A program made the position numbers and the translations under genes. The notes under the pieces are model-generated. The model ran no database searches, was not told the DNA's origin, and was given only the letters and a program-made list of their open reading frames with translations. 64,000 bases of DNA. It comes from an uncultured Lachnospiraceae bacterium (GTDB taxonomy: Bacteria > Bacillota > Clostridia > Lachnospirales > Lachnospiraceae). Numbering within the stretch: the stretch's first letter is position 1; every line of letters begins with the position of its first letter. Below, piece after piece: positions 16,149 to 27,821 of the stretch. The stretch lies in NCBI GenBank assembly GCA_902760755.1, contig CACWHK010000018.1, forward strand, positions 26,175-90,174, written 5' to 3'.

Positions 16149-19100
16149 ATGTATGACAAGGTTTCGAACAAGCTTGCATTCGTGGAGAACGAGGCCAAGG
16201 TGCTGGAGTTCTGGAACGAAAACAAGGTCTTCGAGAAGAGTATCGAGGAGAAGCAGGATCTTCCCACCTATACCTTCTACGACGGACCTCCGACGGCAAA
16301 TGGTAAGCCGCACATCGGCCACGTGCTGACCCGGGTCATCAAGGATATGATCCCGCGCTATCAGACCATGAAGGGCCACAAGATCATCCGTAAGGCGGGC
16401 TGGGATACCCACGGACTTCCGGTGGAGCTGGAGGTCGAGAAGGAGATCGGCATCGACGGTAAGGAACAGATCGAAGAGTACGGAATAGAACCGTTCATCA
16501 AAAAATGTAAGGAATCCGTATGGCAGTACAAGGGGATGTGGGAGCAGTTCTCCGGCAAGGTCGGCTTCTGGGCTGACATGGATGATCCCTATGTAACCTA
16601 CCATAATGAGTATATCGAGTCCGAGTGGTGGGCCTTAAAGAAGATCTGGGATATGGGTCTTCTCTACAAGGGCTTTAAGGTTGTGCCCTACTGCCCCCGC
16701 TGCGGGACCCCCCTGTCCTCCCACGAGGTGGCACAGGGCTATAAGTCCGTAAAGGAGCGCTCCGCAGTTGTCCGCTTCAAGGCAAAGGTTGCCGAGGGAG
16801 AGGAGCAGTACTACTTCCTGGCATGGACCACCACACCGTGGACCCTGCCCTCCAACCTGGCACTCTGCGTGAATCCCTCCGAGACCTATGTGAAGGTGAA
16901 GGCCTGCGACGGCTATACCTACATCATGGCAAAGGCGCTGCTGGATCAGGTGATCGGCGGTCTTCTCGAGGAGAAGGACGGCGAGGGAAATGCAAAGTAT
17001 GCACCGCTGGAAAACGGCAAGGCATACGAGATCCTGGAGGAGTATGTCGGAACCGACCTGGAGGGAAGAGAGTATGAGTCCCTTTGGGAGGGTGCAGCCC
17101 TTAAGGCAGAGAAGCAGCATAAGAAAGCACATTTCATCGTAGCCGATGATTACGTAACCATGACCGATGGTACCGGTATCGTACATATCGCACCGGCCTT
17201 CGGTGAGGATGACGGCCGCGTGGGCCGGAAGTATGACCTGCCCTTCGTTCAGTTCGTTGAGGCAGACGGAACCATGTCCGAGGAGACCCCCTTTGCAGGC
17301 CTCTTCGTAAAGGATGCGGATCCGAAGGTTCTGGTGGATCTGGACAGTCGCGGACTGCTCTTTGCAGCACCGAAGTTCGAGCATGACTATCCCTTCTGCT
17401 GGAGATGCGATACACCGCTGATCTACTATGCCCGGGAGTCCTGGTTCATCAAGATGACCGAGGTCAGCGAGCGCATGGTCGCAAACAATGATACCGTAAA
17501 CTGGATCCCCGAGGGTATCGGTAAGGGACGTTTCGGCGAGTGGCTGAAGAACGTACAGGACTGGGGTCTTTCCCGTGACCGTTACTGGGGAACACCGCTC
17601 AATATCTGGGAGTGCCCGGATTGCGGCAGACGTGAGTCCATCGGAAGCATCGCAGAGCTTCGTGAGAAGGGTGTGATGGAGGATGGCAGTACCGTTCCGG
17701 AGGATATCGAGCTGCACCGCCCGTACGTGGATGGTGTGCTGCTTACCTGCCCGGACTGCGGTAAGAAGATGCACCGTGTACCGGAGGTGATCGACTGCTG
17801 GTTCGACAGTGGTGCGATGCCCTTCGCACAGTGGCATTATCCGTTTGAAAATGAGGATATCTTTAAGGAGAACTTCCCGGCAGACTTCATCAGTGAGGCC
17901 GTGGATCAGACCCGTGGCTGGTTCTACAGTCTGATGGCCATCTCCACACTGCTCTTTGACAAGGCGCCCTACAAGAACGTGATCGTTCTCGGACACGTGC
18001 AGGATAAGGACGGACAGAAGATGTCCAAGTCCAAGGGAAATGCAGTGGATCCCATGGAGGCTCTGGAGAAGTACGGAGCTGATGCGATCCGCTGGTATTT
18101 CTATACCAACTCCGCACCCTGGCTGCCCAACCGTTTCCACGAGAAGGCAGTGACCGAGGGACAGAGCAAGTTCATGGGTACGCTGTGGAATACCTATGCG
18201 TTCTATGTGCTCTATGCAGAGATCGATCAGTTCAACCCGCTGGAGCATGAGCTGGATTTCGAGAGCCTGTCCGTTATGGACCGCTGGCTGCTGTCCAAGC
18301 TGAACTCTGCGGTAAAGACCTTTGACGAGAATCTTTCGAACTACCGGATCCCGGAGGCTGCAAAGGCTCTGGCGGAGTTTGTGGATGATATGAGTAACTG
18401 GTATGTACGTCGCTGCCGTGAGCGTTACTGGGTAAAGGGCATGCCTCAGGACAAGGTAAATGCCTACATGACCCTCTACACTGCCCTTGTGACCGTCAGC
18501 CAGGCAGCTGCTCCCATGGTTCCGTTCATTACGGAGAACATCTACCAGAATCTGGTGCGGAACATCGACAGTGATGCGCCCATCAGTATCCACCTCTGCG
18601 ATTTCCCGGAGGTACAGGAGGAGCTGATCGACACGGAGCTGGAGCAGGCCATGGATGAGGTATTAAAGACCGTAGTCTTCGGCCGTGCGGCGCGTAACAC
18701 CGCAAATGTAAAGAACCGTCAGCCCCTGGCTGCCATGTACGTGAAGGCAGCAGAGGCGCTGGATGACTTCTATATCGACATCATCAAGGATGAGCTGAAT
18801 GTTAAGACCGTGGAGTTCCGGGATGACGTATCCGGCTTCACCTCCTACAGCTTCAAGCCGCAGCTGAAGACCGTGGGACCGAAGTACGGCAAGCTGCTGG
18901 GCGGTATCCGTACCTACCTTACCGAGGTGGACGGAACCAAGGCTATGGCAGAGCTGAAGGAGACGGGTGCCATCCGCTTCGAGGTAAACGGAGAGCCTGT
19001 GGAGCTGGCTGAGGAGGATCTTCTGATCGAGACGGCTCAGAGCCAAGATTACGTCAGCGAGGGTGACAATGCGGTAACCGTTGTGCTGGATGTACGTCTT

Positions 19101-19370
19101 ACACCGGAGCTGATCGAGGAGGGCTTTGTCCGCGAGGTGATCTCCAAGGTACAGACCATGCGGAAGGAAGCAGACTTCGAGGTAACCGACCGGATCACGC
19201 TCTATGTATCCGGAAATGATACGCTGGCCGAGATCGTTCGGAACAACGAGGAGCAGCTGAAGGGCGCAGTCCTTGCAACCGAGGTGGTCTTCGATGCACC
19301 GGCTGACGGCGCATTTTCAAAGGAATGGGACATCAACAAGGAGCATGTGCTTCTCGGTGTTGCCAGATAA
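16149..19370 (+). CDS. ileS: Isoleucyl-tRNA synthetase, IleS2-like
   Basis: 1073 residues from the ATG at 16149 (MYDKV..., matching the usual class start); an in-frame ATG at 16122 with a good GGAAGG is an alternative adding nine residues. It is a class I synthetase with HIGH motif GKPHIGH, a long editing domain with GWDTHGLPVE and DGTGIVHIAPAFGEDD, and KMSKSKGN. There is no C-terminal Cys4 zinc finger, and the motifs fit the eukaryote-like IleS2 type, whose members often tolerate mupirocin. It charges tRNA-Ile in the cytoplasm. It has its own promoter and no recognisable T-box. Confidence 0.95.
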   Translation: MYDKVSNKLAFVENEAKVLEFWNENKVFEKSIEEKQDLPTYTFYDGPPTANGKPHIGHVLTRVIKDMIPRYQTMKGHKIIRKAGWDTHGLPVELEVEKEIGIDGKEQIEEYGIEPFIKKCKESVWQYKGMWEQFSGKVGFWADMDDPYVTYHNEYIESEWWALKKIWDMGLLYKGFKVVPYCPRCGTPLSSHEVAQGYKSVKERSAVVRFKAKVAEGEEQYYFLAWTTTPWTLPSNLALCVNPSETYVKVKACDGYTYIMAKALLDQVIGGLLEEKDGEGNAKYAPLENGKAYEILEEYVGTDLEGREYESLWEGAALKAEKQHKKAHFIVADDYVTMTDGTGIVHIAPAFGEDDGRVGRKYDLPFVQFVEADGTMSEETPFAGLFVKDADPKVLVDLDSRGLLFAAPKFEHDYPFCWRCDTPLIYYARESWFIKMTEVSERMVANNDTVNWIPEGIGKGRFGEWLKNVQDWGLSRDRYWGTPLNIWECPDCGRRESIGSIAELREKGVMEDGSTVPEDIELHRPYVDGVLLTCPDCGKKMHRVPEVIDCWFDSGAMPFAQWHYPFENEDIFKENFPADFISEAVDQTRGWFYSLMAISTLLFDKAPYKNVIVLGHVQDKDGQKMSKSKGNAVDPMEALEKYGADAIRWYFYTNSAPWLPNRFHEKAVTEGQSKFMGTLWNTYAFYVLYAEIDQFNPLEHELDFESLSVMDRWLLSKLNSAVKTFDENLSNYRIPEAAKALAEFVDDMSNWYVRRCRERYWVKGMPQDKVNAYMTLYTALVTVSQAAAPMVPFITENIYQNLVRNIDSDAPISIHLCDFPEVQEELIDTELEQAMDEVLKTVVFGRAARNTANVKNRQPLAAMYVKAAEALDDFYIDIIKDELNVKTVEFRDDVSGFTSYSFKPQLKTVGPKYGKLLGGIRTYLTEVDGTKAMAELKETGAIRFEVNGEPVELAEEDLLIETAQSQDYVSEGDNAVTVVLDVRLTPELIEEGFVREVISKVQTMRKEADFEVTDRITLYVSGNDTLAEIVRNNEEQLKGAVLATEVVFDAPADGAFSKEWDINKEHVLLGVAR

Positions 19371-19381
19371 TACGCTTACAC

Positions 19382-19415
19382 CTTCCCGCTCGTGGCGCAT
19401 GATCGAGGGCGGGAA
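19382..19415 (+). other. Hairpin between ileS and glgP
   Basis: CTTCCCGC and GCGGGAAG can pair across an 18-base interval. No T-run follows, so it may be a weak terminator or a processing site. Confidence 0.35.
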
Positions 19416-19472
19416 GTGGTAATAGATCGGTCCGTTTGGGGCCGAACATCCGATCAAAAGGAGGAAGTGAGT

Positions 19473-21881
<2,409 letters not shown>

Positions 21882-21905
21882 CACGGTATTGATACCGTAA
21901 GGATC

Positions 21906-21961
21906 GGCCCGTCATTCCGGGCCGGAGGCGTAGCCTTCGGTTCTTCAGTGACGGGCCTTTT
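21906..21961 (+). terminator. Rho-independent terminator of glgP
   Basis: GGCCCGTCA and TGACGGGCC flank a 34-base apical region containing a second small stem, followed by TTTTCT. Confidence 0.85.
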
Positions 21962-21980
21962 CTGAACATGGGAGAAGATT

Positions 21981-22217
21981 ATGATCTACGAAAAACTGGT
22001 AAGTATCATGACAGACCGTCTCAGTGTTTCCCCGCAGGAGATCACGCCGGATACCATTTTCAAGGATGATCTGGCAGTGGATTCCCTGGATCTCTATGAG
22101 CTGGTCATGGCTCTTGAGGAGGAGTTCAACGTGGAGATTCCGGCGGAGCGGCTGAATGATGTGGAGGTCGTGTCCGACGTGATCCGCGTTTTGAAGGAGC
22201 TGGGTGTAGAGGACTGA
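21981..22217 (+). CDS. Acyl carrier protein
   Basis: 78 residues, very acidic, with the phosphopantetheine attachment site DSLDLYELVM (Ser 35) and the FNVEIP motif of fatty-acid ACPs. It is followed by an acyl-ACP thioesterase about 315 bases downstream rather than by fab genes, so it may be a second, dedicated ACP. GGGAGAAG precedes the ATG. Confidence 0.9.
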   Translation: MIYEKLVSIMTDRLSVSPQEITPDTIFKDDLAVDSLDLYELVMALEEEFNVEIPAERLNDVEVVSDVIRVLKELGVED

Positions 22218-22532
22218 CGCGTAGCAATGAGCCATGCGCATCCGCGAGGGGAGCTGCGCGGGAGCTGGCTCCCGAGCGCAGCGATACCGAAGCGGAAGCA
22301 TACGGCGAATGCCGTGACTCGACGAATCCGAAGGATTCGGAGAGACGCATGGCACGAAGGATTCGGAGAGACGCATGGCACAAAGGATTCGGAGAGACGC
22401 ATGGCACGAAGGATTCGGAGAGACGCATGGCACAAAGGATTCGGAGAGATGCATGGCACGAAGGATTCGGAGAGACGCATGGCACAAAGGATTCGGAGAG
22501 ACGCATGGCAAAATACCAAAGGGGATAATACT
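22218..22532 (+). other. Non-coding interval holding GC-rich dyads and a 26-bp tandem repeat
   Basis: The first ~110 bases are GC-rich and share AGCAATGAGCC and CGGCGAATGCCGTG with the reverse strand of 51540-51632, indicating a dispersed repeat family. The GAATCCGAAGGATTC palindrome (about 22324-22338) leads into seven tandem 26-bp units (22333-22514). No gene is supported: the only open frame through here is created by the repeats. Confidence 0.6.
22333..22514 (+). repeat. Seven 26-bp tandem repeats
   Basis: Units begin at 22333, 22359, 22385, 22411, 22437, 22463 and 22489. The unit reads GGATTCGGAGAGACGCATGG followed by CACGAA or CACAAA, in near-alternation; one unit has GATGCATGG. Each contains GGAG four to six bases before an ATG. 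The last unit lies 19 bases from the thioesterase start. 26 is not a multiple of three, so the frame changes with every copy. Confidence 0.9.
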
Positions 22533-23243
22533 ATGTACTCATTTACGGAGAGGGTCCGCTACACGGAACTGGATGAGAACCGGAACCTGTCCCTTACCTC
22601 CATCATCAACTACATGCAGGACTGCTGTATCTATGAAGCGGAGGATAAGGGAGTCGGGATCGACTGGCTGAAGGAGCACCACACCGCGTGGATGCTGATC
22701 AGCTGGCAGGTGAAGATCCTTCGCCGGCCGGTGTTCTGCGAGCATGTGAAGATCACCACCTGGGCCACCGGCTTCCGGCATTTCCTCGGAACCCGGAACT
22801 TCACCATAGAGAACGAAGAGACCGGAGAGCTTCTTATTTACGCCTACTCGGAGTGGGCGTACGTGAATACCGAGACCCAGAAGCCGGAGCGGAAGGTGCC
22901 GGAGAAGGAGCTTGTGGCGTACGGAACTCATGAGCCTCTGGATAAGGAATTCGAGAAGGGACGGCTTTCCGTCCCGGAAATGATGGAGGCAAGGCCTCCC
23001 ATCACCGTGACGGAGCTGAATCTGGATACGAATCATCATGTGAACAACGGGCAGTATGTGGCACTGGCATGCTCAGTGCTTCCGGAGGGAACCGGACAGT
23101 TTACGGACTTCCACTGCGATGTGCGTCAGCAGTCGGTGCTGGGGGATATTCTGTTCCCCTATGTTTCGAAGGAGAACGGTACCACGGTGGTGGTATTAAA
23201 TGATCCGGAGGGAAAGCCGAAGCTGGTAGCAAGGTTTACATGA
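22533..23243 (+). CDS. Acyl-ACP thioesterase (FatA/B-like)
   Basis: 236 residues with two hot-dog halves. Motifs include RYTELDENRNLSL near the N-terminus, the helix INYMQDCC, and the second-half catalytic segment DTNHHVNNGQYV with Asn/His as in plant-type thioesterases. It hydrolyses acyl-ACP to free fatty acid. AAAGGGG precedes the ATG. The frame is open upstream through the 26-bp repeats, but those codons are repeat-derived and there is no homology, so the start at 22533 is preferred. Confidence 0.88.
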   Translation: MYSFTERVRYTELDENRNLSLTSIINYMQDCCIYEAEDKGVGIDWLKEHHTAWMLISWQVKILRRPVFCEHVKITTWATGFRHFLGTRNFTIENEETGELLIYAYSEWAYVNTETQKPERKVPEKELVAYGTHEPLDKEFEKGRLSVPEMMEARPPITVTELNLDTNHHVNNGQYVALACSVLPEGTGQFTDFHCDVRQQSVLGDILFPYVSKENGTTVVVLNDPEGKPKLVARFT

Positions 23244-23268
23244 TGGTTTACATAACTATGGAGGGCGT

Positions 23269-25575
23269 ATGAGGGGTAAAAAAAGCATAAAGGTGGCTTT
23301 GGCCATGCTGATCCTGGTCACGGCGTTCTTTGCCACGGGTCTTACGGTCTATGCCGTCCCGGCTGCACCGGGCGTAACGGCAGGAGATGAGGACGGTGCA
23401 TGCCATTCCGTCCCCGGAGATCAGCTGGTGACACTGGAGCTTCTGAAGGAGAAGCAGGCAGCGGCTGCAAAGGGACAGCTTCGGAACGCTCCCGCCGCAG
23501 ACGGAAGCAGGATGACGGAGAAAACTGCATACAGTGTTCCTCTGCTGATCCTGGTTGTGGGCTTTGAGGGCAGCTCGAAGACCCTCCCGGATGGCATCTC
23601 CTATAATTCGGAGTATGACTGGGGCGAGACGGTGTTCCGGCAGGAACGGTCTCTGGCCGGCTTCTACAGTGATATGTCCTACGGACAGTTCACCTTCACA
23701 CCGGCAAAGGAGAGCAGTGCCTACGGTGTGGACGGGAACACAAATGTGAAGGATACGGCGAATGACGGAATCGTCCATGTGACCGTTTCCAATGCCCACG
23801 GACGCTGGGGAGATTCCTCCCACGCGGAGCATCTCACCCATTTTGATGCATTTAAGGCTGCGATCCTTGCGGCAGATGATTATGTGGATTTCTCGGCCTA
23901 TGATACCAACGGGAACGGAGTGATCTCCACGGATGAACTGGCTCTGGGGATCATTGTGGCAGGATATGAGGCATCCGCTGAGGACAGACCTCTCTCCCAG
24001 CTCGGAGAGGATCAGTATCTCTGGGCTCACGCCGCATCCCTTTCCTATATGGAGCAGGGAACGACCCGGACGGATGCGGATCTTCCGAGGCCGGACGGGA
24101 CCCTGGTGAACAACTATATCGCAGTGGCGGAGACCATACGAACCTACAGCGGGAGCGAGGTGATCCTCAAACAGGCCCCTCTCGGAGTCATGGCTCATGA
24201 GCTTGGCCACTATCTCGGACTTCCGGATCTCTATGATGTGGATTATCTGAAGGATGCGGAGTGGAGCGATTATGAAGTCTATAAGCTCAGTCTGATGGCA
24301 TCCGGATCCTGGGCACAGGATCAAAACGGGGAGTATACGATCTATCCTTTTGATCCCTGGTGCAGGATAAAGCTTGACTGGATGCTGCCGACATTGATCG
24401 AAGAGAACGGGATCTATACCGTGACGACGGATACCTACCGGAAGACGGAGGATGTGAACTGCTACCTTATACTCACTGCAAATGAGGGAGAGCTTTTCCT
24501 GATCGAGAATCGCGGCCTTGGCTCCTGGGATAACGGCATCAGTAAATTCTATAAGTATACGGAGGAAGGGTCCGGCGAAACGAAGCTTCCGGAGGGAGGA
24601 ATCGTGATCTGGCATCTGGATGAAACGGTGTTGGAGGAGTATAGAGAACGCGAGAATACGGCGGACCACAGGCCGTTTATCATGCCCCTCTTCCCGGAGA
24701 AGGAATCCGACGGCTCTTATACCCTGATCCGGAAGAAAAAGGGCGGCAGTGTGGTAAAACAGCCCTTCCTTACGGCAGAGTACCTGACGGAGAATTGCAA
24801 CGAGCTTTCCGAGGGCTTCCGCCTTCCCTACTACGGCGGAGGAAGCGATGCAAACTCCCTTGGCGGACGGTTTAATTCCTGTATCGGACTGCAGATCCTT
24901 TCCGATACGGCAGGGACGGACATGCAGTTCCAGGTCAAGCTGGACAATCATATTCCCCTGGGTCAGGACTTTATTGAAAACAGAGTGGAAGCCACAAGCA
25001 GGAAGGATGGCGGATATGATCTGGTCCACTACTGCATGAACTGCGGGATGGAGACGGACCGGACACACTATGTGATCCCGAAGATCCTTGTGGGCTGGCA
25101 AAAGAGCGGAAGCAAATGGTACTACTATGACAGTAAGGGAAAGAAGCTGACCGGATGGCAGGAGATCGATAAGAAGTGGTATTACTTCGGTTCGGACGGA
25201 GTCATGAAGACCGGATGGCTTTCCTTCGGGAACAAGTGGTACTTCCTCAGCTCTGACGGAACCATGAAGACGGGCTGGAAACAGCTTGGCGGTAAGTGGT
25301 ATTACTTTAATTCCAACGGAACCATGAAAACCGGGTGGCTATCCTCCGGCGGAAAATGGTACTACTTCAGTAAGGACGGTACCATGGCTGTCGGCTGGAA
25401 GGAGATCGGAGGGAAATGGTACTTCTTCCGGGATGGAGCCATGAAGACCGGATGGCTTTCCTCCGGCGGAAAGTGGTACTACTTCACGAAGAACGGAGAG
25501 ATGGTAACCGGAACGGTGACCATCGGAGGGGTAACCTACCGCTTCAACGCAGCAGGAATCTGTCTTAACCCGTAA
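23269..25575 (+). CDS. Secreted M6-like zinc metalloprotease with C-terminal wall-binding repeats
   Basis: 768 residues. Signal peptide (about 1-28) followed by a protease domain with zinc motif HELGHYLGLPD (His 310, His 314) and a preceding EF-hand-like DTNGNGVISTDE. Downstream DYLK/DVD and substrate-cleft regions fit the InhA/M6 class. The last ~170 residues carry about seven GW repeats of the choline/glucan-binding type (e.g. GWLSSGGKWYYFSKDG, spacing about 20), which would tether it to the wall or exopolysaccharide. It is presumably cell-surface and degrades proteins outside the cell. GGAGGG lies about 5 bases from the ATG. Confidence 0.9.
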   Translation: MRGKKSIKVALAMLILVTAFFATGLTVYAVPAAPGVTAGDEDGACHSVPGDQLVTLELLKEKQAAAAKGQLRNAPAADGSRMTEKTAYSVPLLILVVGFEGSSKTLPDGISYNSEYDWGETVFRQERSLAGFYSDMSYGQFTFTPAKESSAYGVDGNTNVKDTANDGIVHVTVSNAHGRWGDSSHAEHLTHFDAFKAAILAADDYVDFSAYDTNGNGVISTDELALGIIVAGYEASAEDRPLSQLGEDQYLWAHAASLSYMEQGTTRTDADLPRPDGTLVNNYIAVAETIRTYSGSEVILKQAPLGVMAHELGHYLGLPDLYDVDYLKDAEWSDYEVYKLSLMASGSWAQDQNGEYTIYPFDPWCRIKLDWMLPTLIEENGIYTVTTDTYRKTEDVNCYLILTANEGELFLIENRGLGSWDNGISKFYKYTEEGSGETKLPEGGIVIWHLDETVLEEYRERENTADHRPFIMPLFPEKESDGSYTLIRKKKGGSVVKQPFLTAEYLTENCNELSEGFRLPYYGGGSDANSLGGRFNSCIGLQILSDTAGTDMQFQVKLDNHIPLGQDFIENRVEATSRKDGGYDLVHYCMNCGMETDRTHYVIPKILVGWQKSGSKWYYYDSKGKKLTGWQEIDKKWYYFGSDGVMKTGWLSFGNKWYFLSSDGTMKTGWKQLGGKWYYFNSNGTMKTGWLSSGGKWYYFSKDGTMAVGWKEIGGKWYFFRDGAMKTGWLSSGGKWYYFTKNGEMVTGTVTIGGVTYRFNAAGICLNP

Positions 25576-25678
25576 CGCTGCAAACATTGTGAACCATGCT
25601 CATTAACTGAGCGTCGTGAATAAAATAAAACAGCTATGTGCTCTCTCTCTTTTTACCGGTCTGGTACAGCAGAAAACC

Positions 25679-25706
25679 TTGATTTTTCACATAATATGTG
25701 TATAAT
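25679..25706 (+). promoter_or_regulatory. Promoter of the pilus operon
   Basis: TTGATT (25679-25684), 16 bases, TATAAT (25701-25706), in a markedly A+T-rich stretch compared with the flanking housekeeping genes. Confidence 0.7.
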
Positions 25707-25759
25707 TATAAATATTTACTACATGACTTTTAGGTTACATAAGTCGGAGAAAAGCCTAA

Positions 25760-26410
25760 ATGGATGAGAGAGAAAAGACGGCAGAATCCGCGGGTGTGAA
25801 GACCGAGTCAGTAACAGAAGGCGCTGTGGAGCAGAAGAACGCAGCGCAGGATACGGCAGGAGTATCCACGGACGAAGCTATAAGTGAAGTAAATACGGCA
25901 CCCGGAGCCGCAAAGAAGCGGAAGAAGACAGCACGACAGTATGCCATTTCCTTTTTTATAAAGATAGGTGTAACTGCCCTTGTTGTTGTACTTCTTCTTA
26001 TTTTTGTTGTAGGCATTTATGTAAACCACAGCAATTCCGGATATCCTATGATCAAGGATGGGGACCTGTGCCTGACGTTCCGTCTGGCATCCCTTCACCG
26101 GGGGGATCCGATCGTTTATGAGAGGGACGGCGTGACGAAGTTCGGACGCATCGTGGCCGAGGCGGGAGATATCGTTGATCTGGGCGAAGAGGGGCTGACC
26201 GTAAATGGCTATGGGGTCTACGAGGATACGGTCTATCCCACCACCGGGGAGGGGGCAGCACTTCAATTCCCGTACACGGTGCCCGAGGATACGGTTTTCG
26301 TGCTGAACGATTACAGATCAGATGTGCTGGACAGCCGTACCTATGGTGGTATCCCGCTGAAGGATACGAAGGGTAAGATCATCCTGCTTCTCAGAAAAAG
26401 AGGTATCTGA
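25760..26410 (+). CDS. Signal peptidase I family (S26) protein of the pilus operon
   Basis: 216 residues: a Thr/Glu/Ala-rich cytoplasmic N-terminus, one transmembrane helix (about 62-88), then the S26 catalytic core. Ser 93 sits in NSGYPMIKDGD where S-M-x-P is usual and Lys 127 in VTKFGRIVAEAGD; both catalytic residues of the Ser-Lys dyad are present. The position before the backbone pilin resembles SipA in streptococcal FCT pilus islands, though streptococcal SipA lacks the dyad. It may cleave or chaperone pilins at the membrane. Confidence 0.85.
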   Translation: MDEREKTAESAGVKTESVTEGAVEQKNAAQDTAGVSTDEAISEVNTAPGAAKKRKKTARQYAISFFIKIGVTALVVVLLLIFVVGIYVNHSNSGYPMIKDGDLCLTFRLASLHRGDPIVYERDGVTKFGRIVAEAGDIVDLGEEGLTVNGYGVYEDTVYPTTGEGAALQFPYTVPEDTVFVLNDYRSDVLDSRTYGGIPLKDTKGKIILLLRKRGI

Positions 26411-26489
26411 CGTAATGTCGGATTTTATATAAATCGGCAGAATTCTCTCTGCCACACTATTAAAACTATTTCATATGGAGGTACGAAAT

Positions 26490-27791
26490 ATGAAGGGAAA
26501 GAAGCTACTATTAACCGCAGTGCTTGCAGCTTCGTTTACCGCGATGCTTGGAGCACCCTCATCTGCAGCAACGGCATATAAACCGATTAATGGCTCAGCC
26601 ACAGACTGCAAGTTCAACAAGTATCTGATCATGGATGTAGATGACCCGGTCCCGAATGCAACATTTTCATTCACGGTTGCTCCGGGAACTGCGTTAGCAC
26701 CTACAACAGATCCGAATCCGGAAACCATGGAGGTACTCGCGGGAGTCGGAACACCGACCGTTTCCAATGTGACATTTGCTCCGGGTGATGCTACGGCGAC
26801 TTCTGCCGGAACCTATGTCGACGTTGCAAGAACAGCAGCTTCCCGGGCTGCCGGACTTGATGCAACAACCGGTGTACAGCTGGAAACAGGGGAGAAGTTT
26901 GCAACAAAAGAGGCAACGGTTGACTTCTCGAATGTCGAATTTGATGAGCCCGGTATCTATCGGTATATCATCACTGAAACTGCAAGTGCTGCCAATACAG
27001 CTGCCGGGATCATGCAGGACAACGATGTGGACCGGGTGCTTGATGTGTATGTAGTTGATAAGGGAGATGGAACTCTGGAGGTTTCTTCCTATGTGATGCA
27101 TACAGATGCAAGTGCCGTAGCGCGTAATACCACCAACGGCTCCGGAGTAGACACTTTAAGTGATAAGACGGACGGCTTTACCAACGAGTACAGCTCGAAG
27201 GATCTGGTCATCAAGAAAGAGGTTACGGGAAATCAGGCATCCAGAGACAAATGGTTTGAATTCACTGTAACTCTTACCGGAGTCAATGATGATGTCAATT
27301 ATGTGATTTCTATTGGAGATGACGGTGTTGCTTCCACAACAGACGGAAATGCGGATGCGACCACCGGTACCACCAGCGCAACAAGAACTGCAAATCAGAA
27401 TAAGACGAATCCGACTTCGGCTACAGGTGAACAGTTGAAGGCAGGTGTGAAGTTCTATCTGCAGCATGGACAGAGCATTGCGATCCGCGGTCTTGCTCCC
27501 AATGTAACCTATACCGTAACTGAGGATGCAGAGGATTATAAGTCGATCAAGGCGGACGATTATACGGATACTCTTAAGGTGGCTGGTTATGAGGATGCAA
27601 CTTCAGGTACGATTGGTGCTATTGCCGGAAATAAGAAGGCAGTTATGACCTCTTTTCTGAACCAGCGTGAAGGCGTCATCCCCACAGGTATCATCCTTTC
27701 TGCAGCAGGTCTGATCATTGTTGCGATCATCGTTGTAGCAGGAATCATTTTCTTCGGCGCACGTTCCAGAAGAAAATATGAGGAAGAGTAA
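26490..27791 (+). CDS. Major pilin (backbone) with VIPTG sorting signal
   Basis: 433 residues. Signal peptide (about 1-28, ends SSAA), two large beta domains and a C-terminal sorting region: VIPTGI, a hydrophobic helix, then the basic tail RSRRKYEEE. The first domain (about 40-220) has EPGIYRYIITETA and the last (about 230-400) has DLVIKKEVTG, FEFTVTL and VTYTVTEDA, the Lys/Glu/Asn pattern of isopeptide-bonded FctA/Spy0128-type domains. It is likely polymerised by the downstream sortase via the VIPTG threonine. AGGTACG/GGAGGT precedes the ATG at 26490; the upstream in-frame ATG (26475) overlaps that site. Confidence 0.88.
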   Translation: MKGKKLLLTAVLAASFTAMLGAPSSAATAYKPINGSATDCKFNKYLIMDVDDPVPNATFSFTVAPGTALAPTTDPNPETMEVLAGVGTPTVSNVTFAPGDATATSAGTYVDVARTAASRAAGLDATTGVQLETGEKFATKEATVDFSNVEFDEPGIYRYIITETASAANTAAGIMQDNDVDRVLDVYVVDKGDGTLEVSSYVMHTDASAVARNTTNGSGVDTLSDKTDGFTNEYSSKDLVIKKEVTGNQASRDKWFEFTVTLTGVNDDVNYVISIGDDGVASTTDGNADATTGTTSATRTANQNKTNPTSATGEQLKAGVKFYLQHGQSIAIRGLAPNVTYTVTEDAEDYKSIKADDYTDTLKVAGYEDATSGTIGAIAGNKKAVMTSFLNQREGVIPTGIILSAAGLIIVAIIVVAGIIFFGARSRRKYEEE

Positions 27792-27821
27792 CCATCAAAC
27801 AAAGGATGACAGGTTTAGTCT

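Noticed and set aside
22333-22514. CRISPR array
   Set aside because: Units are directly adjacent with no spacers.
22227-22532. Open frame continuing the thioesterase upstream through the repeats
   Set aside because: The extra ~100 codons are made of the 26-bp repeat, show no homology, and a proper ribosome binding site is only at the 22533 start.
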